Assembly (NCBI RefSeq): GCF_003144195.1
Contig: NW_020290122.1
Coordinates: 1-39,415 of the forward strand
DNA: 39,415 bases
From: Ceraceosorus guamensis
Lineage: Eukaryota > Basidiomycota > Exobasidiomycetes > Ceraceosorales > Ceraceosoraceae
Reading direction: 5' to 3'
In this document: positions 32,446-39,415 of the stretch, in pieces
Position numbering within the stretch: the first letter of the stretch is position 1
Layout: each line of letters opens with the position of its first letter
Notes under the pieces: generated by a model
What the model was told of the DNA's origin: nothing
Database searches by the model: none
What the model saw: only the letters and a program-made list of their open reading frames with translations
Program-made: the position numbers and the translations under genes

Positions 32446-34009
32446 GACCATGCTGCCTCCCGTGTGGTCAGCCAAGCAGCCCGGCAGACCACCCAATATT
32501 GTCCTGCGCAGCCGGGGGGAAATGAGCGACGCCCCGAATGGATCTGACCGGTGCGCGGATGTTGCGACCAGCAGCGTGCTGGCTATTGCTCGCACTGCCA
32601 GACGCCTTGCTGTCTCTCAGCAGACCGCCTATGTACTAGCTGCTCTTGGTCTCTTGACCTGTAGCAATCAGCGGATTTTGCAACGTGCGCGGTGGATCAC
32701 GAGTTCAGCAAAGCAAGCTGAACCCTGCTGCTCTGTAGGAGCTCGTGTCAGGGTCTCACTCAAGTCCGCGCGCATCCCCGCTCTCAGCAAGGGGCGAAAA
32801 GTCCGCTAACGGGACTTTCTTTCTTTCGCTTATTTGTTACAACGTACTCTGACTGTGACTGTCGGTCGTCGGTGCTTGGTTGCCCGATGCGCATGAGCAA
32901 GGCGCCGTCTGCCGTTCGCTGTTTAATGAGGATGCGGAACCAGTTCTGATCGTAGATTCATGATTGTGGCTTGGGACGCCATCGCCGCTCGCCTGCCTGC
33001 TGTGTGCTGCTGGGTGGAACACTTTGGTGGGCGGCTCTTCGTTTGTCGGCTCTGGCTGTACTCGGCGCGGGAAGGTGCCTGCATCATGCGCGCACGAAGT
33101 GGTGACTGCATGAGCCTGCCTTCGTGCTGTGGTGCCACAGTATGCAGCGCGACCTTCCTGCGCGGTGCTGCAGACTCCTGAGAGGCGCATCGAGCGAGCG
33201 ACCGCCCTTCGCGAGGGACGAATCGTTTGATGTTCTTCAACAACGTTTGTTGCGTGCGCACTCCCAAGCCGGTGGGCTACTTGTCGCCAAACTTGATCGT
33301 GGATCGCGAACCAACTCCTTCAGAGCGGTCATTCACGATTCAAGCAGCCACAGCCAGCTCGGAATTTACGCTTGGGACATGGCGGGCTGCATCAGACCAA
33401 TATAGGCATCATCTCTCAACCGAACAGAAGGCAAGGCTTTGCATTCAGATTAACCCTAAGACGAGACCCTGCTTTCCAACGCCACTCGGCAAAAAGGATG
33501 ATGCAGAAACGCAGCGCGCAGGTGCCGGGAGCGCATCCTTACAAGGGACCCAAGGCAGATCTCCCACATTCACGATTGTGATATGGGTGTCAAGAGCGAG
33601 AGCTGAGGTGACTGTGGCCGCGCTACTCGACACGGTGAGCGCTCCTCCGATGCTCGTGAATGACGCTCGTTGCGTAAGCGGTGACGTTCCGTTGGTGAGT
33701 GAAACACGATCTGGAACGCGAGCCATGCACGATTGGGATCCCGTCCTCCCGATTTGGCGCCGCGGGAAGCGCCTTGCAGATTTTGCCCCGCAAGTTGAGC
33801 CGCCTCGTGCCTGGTCGCTGGCCTCGCCCTCCGTGCTAGTAGTACGAGAAGGTGCTTCCAGATCGCCAATGTGTTCTCGACTAGAACAACAGTCGACTTG
33901 GACGCTGTCTCTGTTTTGCCTTCATTTGATACTCGACGCAACATGTCGGAAAGTCTTTGGGGGTTGTGGGAAGGTTCCCTCTCCCGGAAATGCGACAATG
34001 CGCAAAGGG

Positions 34010-34016
34010 TATAAAG
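34010..34016 (+). promoter_or_regulatory. TATA box TATAAAG
   Basis: GGGTATAAAGCCC lies 110 bp before the start codon at 34126, followed by a pyrimidine-rich stretch, which fits a core promoter. Confidence 0.65.
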
Positions 34017-34125
34017 CCCTCGTCAGGGGGCATCGCTGCTACCTCCTTTTGCACTCGCTCTGCAATCTAGTACCATCCTAGAAGTCTCGCCTGGAAATCC
34101 CCAATTTTCGCTCGCCACCTTCGCC

Positions 34126-35598
34126 ATGCTTGCAACCCAAATCGTCCGGCAGGCGCATCTCGCCATCCTGGTGGCTCTTACCACCCTGGCGCTGTCCGAG
34201 AATGTCCACGCCCTCCCTGAACAGGAGGCGCTAGCCGAGCGAGCAATTGGCGGTAGATCTTCTAAGACCTACACTTTCACTCAGCGGGCCTGTACGACGC
34301 TGCTCGGCTCCAAGGCCGTCAGACCAGTCCCTACGGCTACGACAACGAAGCTCAGCGTGACTGTTGGGTTCCCAATCTTCGAGTACGCGAAGCCGACCAT
34401 CACCGTGACGCCTGCAGCGACAACCACGGTGAGTCTGCGCGCTTTTCGACTCGTGCGAGCGAGGTCTTTTTCAAACATACATTTCTTTTCTTGCTCTCGG
34501 CGTAGACTACCACGTCTACCGTTACGTCGACTTCAACCGTCAACAATCCCGCCAACACTGACACGTGAGTCATCATCTCACAGCGGGCGTCCTTGGCGAG
34601 GTTCGCAGCTAAGCTCACACTGTGGCCTCTCACCTTCATGCAGCGCAACGGAAACCGATACGATTACAACCACTACGACGGTTACAGAGACCTCGACAAC
34701 CCAGACACAGCTACCCGAAGTAACGATCACGACGACCGTTACTCCGACCACTACCCTCGTTCTTCCCAACTTCACGCCTGCTGCGAGTGCACCCGGTCTC
34801 CAGGGCCACACGTACGCGCGTCGCGGTCTAGGGCAGCTGGAAGCGGCTAGGCCCCGCATACCTAGAGCGTTGTCTGGCTCCAGTCGCGCAGAGTCGCTGA
34901 ATGAACTTGCCGCGCGTGCCACGGGTCAGAGCCTGCAACTGGGCCCTAACAACACCCTTCAGTACAGCAACAAGAAGAAATGCTACCCTCAGTCTGTCAA
35001 GTGCAAGAAAGCGATAGAGAAGGTGGCGGTCACAACGTACACCGTCGCAGGCAAGCGCACCGTGACGCGAGCAGCGCCCACTCCTACTTCGACCAGTGAG
35101 GTCACCACAACAGTCACATCTACCACAACTATTCAGCCCAGCGATGCTACTACCACAGTGACTGTCACAACTACCAACACCCAGACCAGCACCACGTCCA
35201 CCACGACGACGGAGACGTTGCCCGCAACTACCAAGACCGAGACTGCTCAGGCGCCATTAGTCACAGTCAATGCGGCCTGCCAAGCCAACAACCTCATTAG
35301 ATCAGTCGACAACGTGAACATAGGTCAGGTAGACGTCAACCCAGGTAGCGACCTTGACTATTCAGGCGGTGCAACCGCGAGCAGCCCTGAAGCGTGTTGC
35401 GCTGCATGTGCGTCGAGTGCGACGTGCCAAACCTTTGCGCATTTGGACGACAATTGCTACATGTTCAAATCGAGAGATGGGAGATGCTCGGCAAATGAAA
35501 GTGGATCGCTGTACTACACAAACCAAAATAGTCCTGGATTGCTCACGGTGGGAAATGGGCCTTGTGGATATGCAAACTTTGGCGGTCGGCAGGCTTGA
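34126..35598 (+). CDS. Secreted Thr-rich protein with PAN/Apple-like Cys domain, copy 1
   Basis: Three exons: 34126-34428, 34506-34564, 34644-35598, with introns of 77 and 79 nt, giving 438 residues. A signal peptide ends near residue 29 (ENVHA). A conserved N-terminal block (SVTVGFPIFEYAKPTITVTP) leads into Thr-rich low complexity, then a possible Kex2 site (YARR), a Lys/Cys block (KCKKAIEKVAVTTYTVAGK), another Thr-rich run and a C-terminal Cys-rich domain (EACCAACASSATCQTF, then single Cys in DNCYMF, GRCS and GPCGY). The last part resembles PAN/Apple modules, which bind protein or sugar outside the cell. No GPI-type hydrophobic tail is present, so release or loose wall association is likely. 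Heavy O-mannosylation is expected from the Thr runs. The gene is duplicated at 37472. Confidence 0.85.
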   Translation: MLATQIVRQAHLAILVALTTLALSENVHALPEQEALAERAIGGRSSKTYTFTQRACTTLLGSKAVRPVPTATTTKLSVTVGFPIFEYAKPTITVTPAATTTVSLRAFRLVRARSFSNIHFFSCSRRRLPRLPLRRLQPSTIPPTLTRESSSHSGRPWRGSQLSSHCGLSPSCSATETDTITTTTTVTETSTTQTQLPEVTITTTVTPTTTLVLPNFTPAASAPGLQGHTYARRGLGQLEAARPRIPRALSGSSRAESLNELAARATGQSLQLGPNNTLQYSNKKKCYPQSVKCKKAIEKVAVTTYTVAGKRTVTRAAPTPTSTSEVTTTVTSTTTIQPSDATTTVTVTTTNTQTSTTSTTTTETLPATTKTETAQAPLVTVNAACQANNLIRSVDNVNIGQVDVNPGSDLDYSGGATASSPEACCAACASSATCQTFAHLDDNCYMFKSRDGRCSANESGSLYYTNQNSPGLLTVGNGPCGYANFGGRQA

Positions 35599-37471
35599 AG
35601 TTGACAAGCATCTGCTTGTCCTCCTCTTCGCCTCCGCACAACGTCACTCGGTCGGGTCGGGTCGATTCGCACCTTTCTCGTGTTCTTGCAACCTCCATTC
35701 TCCCGCCCTCTTTTCGCCCGTCACCAGCATTTGCCTTCATCTGCATTCATTACTGTACCCCTCTTCTGTTCCTTGCTCGAGTCCTCGCGTCAGATCCCTT
35801 GTTCGCCTCCTCGACCTTTCGCGACACCCCAGCTCAAACATCCTCACGAACATCGCAGTCCAATGTATCCCCGGCACTTGCAAATTGGGGCCCTCCCACC
35901 AATGCAATCGTCATATTTCAACGCGAGTCTGTCTTGTCCGAGAACTAGTGCAATAATCGAGAGTCATTGGCACCGCGCTCACGATGTGGAGAGTGGGATG
36001 CACGAGCGTCTCGGAGGGCGCATCCATCGCCCCCATGCCGTGTCTGTGCGAGTGGATGAAGCTGTCCCCACTTCCCGTTGCTCGTTGTAGTTGGCGAGCG
36101 TCGGGCTTGCGCCGCGAGTGAGGTCGCGCAGCCGGAGTGCATTGGTGACACTCTGACCACTGTCCATGAGTTCTAAGCGGAGCGAGATCGGACGCTTTGG
36201 AAGATGCGTGCACGAAGAGACGAGGCCACCTACCCCAGATTGCCCCCCTGCCCCCCTTGGGCTCATTCCATCGCCTCGACCCTTTAGACATAGCTGATCG
36301 AAGGCCCCTCGGGAGCCATCGGGACCGTCCTCGGCCCGATGGTGAGCGCACATGGGGTAGGTCGGTGTGACGGAACTACCGATTGTGGGTGGACGTCAAA
36401 GTCACATACATCAGTGTATCTCCATCTGAACGGCTGGACGGCCCTTTTGGAAGAGCGACTTCTGCAGAGAAGCTGCAAGGCACGAGCGAGCTTGCACAGG
36501 GGTCTCGGGGGCAGAATAAGGAGGTGGCAAGCCACGCGGGAGCGACGTGCAGGATTGGTGAATCCCCACTGAGTGACTCACAACTGGCACGCGCGCCTGC
36601 GAGTCTGACGGCATTATGCACCGGTACCTACAGGATCTAGAACTTGGTGGCTGGCATGGACATATCGCAGCCAGCCTCATGGATTGCGGGCTCGTGCGCT
36701 CTACTGTAATGCTGTTACGATTCCAGTCACGAGATTTCTAGTGCAAGTGCTAGTAAGGGCAAGCCTTGACCTCGGATGGGCTGCTAAAACCGGATAAATC
36801 GTTCAAGTGCTAATCCTCAAAGTGGTTTCGCTGGCGGGGCAACCAAACTCCGCCCTGCATGAATGGTGGAGCGGGATGGAGAGCGGTTGGCCCGCCGCGG
36901 GCTCGCGTGTGGCTTTTCACAAATCAAGATTCACGATTGGCCGGGGAAAGTTCTATCACGCGCGACGTTCAGCATGCCGAGGGAGCGGGAGCGCGAGGCG
37001 CGAGTAGCAGATTGGATCTCCTACAACAGGAAGCGACTCTAATATTAGCTAACCAATAGACGGGACGCCCATGGCGTTCCCGATGCGCCGAATGACCGCC
37101 AGTGCATAGCGATACATGCAAGCAGGCGCCATGGCGTGCAAAGTCCAAACAAAGTCCGCTCGAGAGAGCCCTACAGATCGCCAATCGTCCGCCATCCACG
37201 CCCTGCAGCGGCGCTTTGGCCATCGACTCTGGTGTACCGCTCTGTTGGCAAGTCTGAAGGTCGCAATGCAGCTCGAACCTGCCAGGCAGCTTCTCCGCGC
37301 CCGATCTGAAGTTGCTTTGGGGGATGACGGTCCAGTCGGTGGGGCCATAAAAAGGCTCACTGTGGGAACATCCGACGACCTTGCCGCTCGTCGGGTCCCC
37401 TTCACCTTCTTCACCGCACGCGCGCCCTGTTACCCGGTCACCCGAATCGTGATTCCTACAAAAACATCGCA
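35599..37471. other. Intergenic region between tandem Thr-rich genes
   Basis: About 1.9 kb with no recognised gene. It carries ATTCACGATT-like motifs near 36925 and 37445 and a TATA-like element at 37345. Frames on both strands are short, overlapping and rich in Arg and Ser. Confidence 0.5.
37345..37356 (+). promoter_or_regulatory. TATA-like element CCATAAAAAGGC
   Basis: CCATAAAAAGGC is 116 bp before the start codon at 37472 and matches all 12 bases of the element before the unrelated secreted-protein gene at 25016. Confidence 0.6.
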
Positions 37472-38942
37472 ATGCATTTCCAGCACGTTGCACAGCTCGC
37501 GGTCTTGGCCATCCTCGGCTTGCCTCAGCTCGTAGAAGCACGACTGGAATCTCAAGCGCTCGCTCCTCGCAGCATTGGCGGCAAGTCAGTCAACACGTAC
37601 ACCTACTCGCAACAAGCATGCTACACAGAGTACGGCAAGAAGAGCGTCAAGCCTGTGCCAAGGTCGACGGCTACCAAGTACAGCGTGACGGTAGGCTTTC
37701 CAATCTATGAGACAGTCAAGCCTACGATCACGGTGACGCCAGCTACTTCCACTAACGTGTGTGCCTGTGATGGTACCGTGTCTGTCAGAAAGCGCAATGC
37801 TGACCATACCTCTTTGCATGCCAGACCGCCACCTCCACCACCACATTCACGGTGTTGACGACTGCAGTGGATAAGACCGATACGTGAGTCGTGCTCGGAA
37901 GATTGGAACAGGTGGTCCTCATGAGCTTACTCACTCACCACACCTATTGGTGCCCTACAGTGCTACGCAGACGGACACTGTCACCACTACGACTACCATA
38001 ACCACTACATCCACAACGCAGACGCAGCTACCCGAGGTGACCACTACTACGACGGTATACACTACCACTACTGTTGCGGCGCCAGCGGGCTTCACACCCG
38101 TTCGGGATGATTCCAGCTTACAGGGACGCACCGTAGCTCGACGAGACTCGGTCGAGCCTGAAGCAGGCAGCGCAAACGTAGCCAGGTCCTCTTCCGGCAC
38201 CAGCCGAATCGAGCTGCAAAATCAGCTGCTGGCTCGCGCAAAAGCAGACGTGTACAGCGTAGCCAAAGATAAAGACGGCAAGCTTGTGAATCTGTGCAAC
38301 GGCAAGAAGACCTATCCCTCCAAGGTGGCGTGCAAAAAGGCTGTGGAAAAGGTCGCAGTGACGACGTACACTGTTGCTGGGAAAAAGACTGTGACTAGAT
38401 CCGCACCCACACCGATTGCGACGACGACTACGCTGCAGAGTGTTACGTCGACGTCGACGGTGCAGCCAGCTGCTGCTACGACGACCGTCACTACCACCAC
38501 TACAAGCACTCGATCCGTCACCACGACGGCAACGACTACCGAGACGCTTGCAGCTGCGACCAAGACGGAGACGGAACAAGCTCCGCAATTCACGGCTTAC
38601 GAAGCTTGCGAGATGCCCAGAAATTACGTCAGCAGCGTCGATGGACTAGCGATTCAAGACTTTAGAGCAAAGACACCTCTGGGATCGAAGGATTCTTTTT
38701 CTGCCAAGGAGTGCTGCATTTCCTGCGTCACGGATTGGAGATGCGGCGCGTGGCTGTATAAACCTAGTCAAATTTTGTGCCAGCACTATGGCGAAGCGCG
38801 GCCACGCAGGTGCGACGTGGGTCTCAACGTGGCCATCTTCGCAGGCGGTGCTGGCCCTGGAGAAGGATACACCGTTGGAAATGGACACTGCGGGTATGCA
38901 AAATACAATGCGCCCGGCGACACTTCAGGGTTCAGAAACTAG
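37472..38942 (+). CDS. Secreted Thr-rich protein with PAN/Apple-like Cys domain, copy 2
   Basis: Three exons: 37472-37756, 37825-37883, 37961-38942, with introns of 68 and 77 nt, giving 441 residues. The 59-nt middle exon and all intron phases match the gene at 34126. The signal peptide ends near residue 23 (QLVEA). The conserved block SVTVGFPIYETVKPTITVTP, a possible Kex2 site (VARR), the block KVAVTTYTVAGKKTVTR and the Cys-rich C-terminus (ECCISCVTDWRC, ILCQHY, RRCDVG, GHCGYAKY) follow in the same order. The first donor is GTGTGT. It is an older tandem duplicate, diverged most in the linker and in the Cys-rich domain, which would fit a change in ligand. No membrane anchor is visible. Confidence 0.85.
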
Positions 38943-39415
38943 CAGGTTCCGGAGAGTAACAGGGCGCAACAGACCTTCGACGCGTTTTGCGCCTCCGCTC
39001 GCACACCGTCCCTAGTCATTTCTCTCCGCCGCTGCATCTTCCATCGAGATGCTTGCCCACTATGCCCTTTCGATGCGCAAGCCTCGTCGCCCCATGTTGA
39101 GGCATCGCGAAAATCCACCTCCTTGTAACATCCGGTCGTTCGATCCAGCAGTCACGAGCATTTGCAATGGTCATCCTAGTCCGACTTTCACATATGCACG
39201 GGGCAGCGGTGGGGGTTGCAAGTATCATTTGCTTTGCACTTGCCCAAGCAGGGGTGTCGTGCTTGTCGAACTTGAAAGAGATGACTAGTTCAATCAAAGA
39301 GATCGAGTGGGGCAAGTCCGAGGTCGGTCGCTCCCCGCCGCGCCAAAAGACTCGCAAACACGTCGGCGCGGGCAATGGAGAAGTACCATGTCGAGCCCGC
39401 ACGTCTTCCCCCCCC
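38943..39415. other. 3' flank to window end
   Basis: About 470 bp after the last stop codon, presumably 3' untranslated and intergenic DNA. No gene, repeat or terminator is evident. The window ends in a short C run. Confidence 0.55.

Larger units (their letters stand above)
32030..34125. other. Intergenic region with direct duplication
   Basis: About 2.1 kb without a supported gene. It contains a perfect 61-bp direct duplication at 32324-32445, ATTCACGATT-like motifs near 32957, 33331 and 33566, and the TATA box of the next gene. A 284-codon frame at 33227-34081 runs through that TATA box, lacks a domain and is taken as chance. Confidence 0.5.

Noticed and set aside
33227-34081. 284-codon frame before the gene at 34126
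   Set aside because: It runs through the TATA box and leader of that gene, has a random composition and contains intergenic repeat motifs.

Overview
The window is a fungal chromosome end. It opens with the C-rich strand of a TTAGGG-type telomere, so coordinate 1 is the chromosome tip and everything else is subtelomeric. Genes are rich in short introns (about 53-127 nt, mostly GTGAGT donors). They include a basidiomycete-type seven-helix DUF6533-like membrane protein and F-box proteins. Together these point to a basidiomycete, plausibly a smut relative (Ustilaginomycotina). The phylum is a fairly confident inference; the subphylum is a guess.

Layout. 1-1470: telomere, then a pyrimidine-rich subtelomere with a 24-bp repeat that decays inward. 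1768-10376 (minus): one 8-exon gene for an iterative type I polyketide synthase of 2,672 residues (KS-AT-DH-cMT-degenerate ER-KR-ACP-TE). 12908-14818 (plus): an alpha/beta hydrolase with a C-terminal peroxisome signal (SHL). 15164-16692 (minus): a seven-helix membrane protein. 19372-20881 (plus): an MFS transporter of the monocarboxylate-porter type. These four genes form a plausible small metabolite cluster: synthesis and release by the PKS, a peroxisomal hydrolase step, and export by the MFS protein.

21291-32029 holds a tandem duplication of a two-gene module. Each copy is an F-box-like gene on the minus strand and, divergent from it, a gene for a secreted protein with a low-complexity tail (21291-26192 and 26367-32029). 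Intron positions agree between copies. The second secreted-protein copy has two reading-frame discontinuities. 34126-35598 and 37472-38942 (plus) are a further tandem pair: secreted Thr-rich proteins with a Cys-rich PAN/Apple-like C-terminus and identical three-exon structures.

Spaces between genes are long (1-2.7 kb) and carry many copies of an ATTCACGATT-like motif, two exact or near-exact direct duplications (81 bp and 61 bp) and microsatellites. I recognised no tRNA, rRNA, CRISPR array, transposase or virus-derived element. All gene models were spliced by hand from frame continuity and splice signals; there is no transcript evidence.
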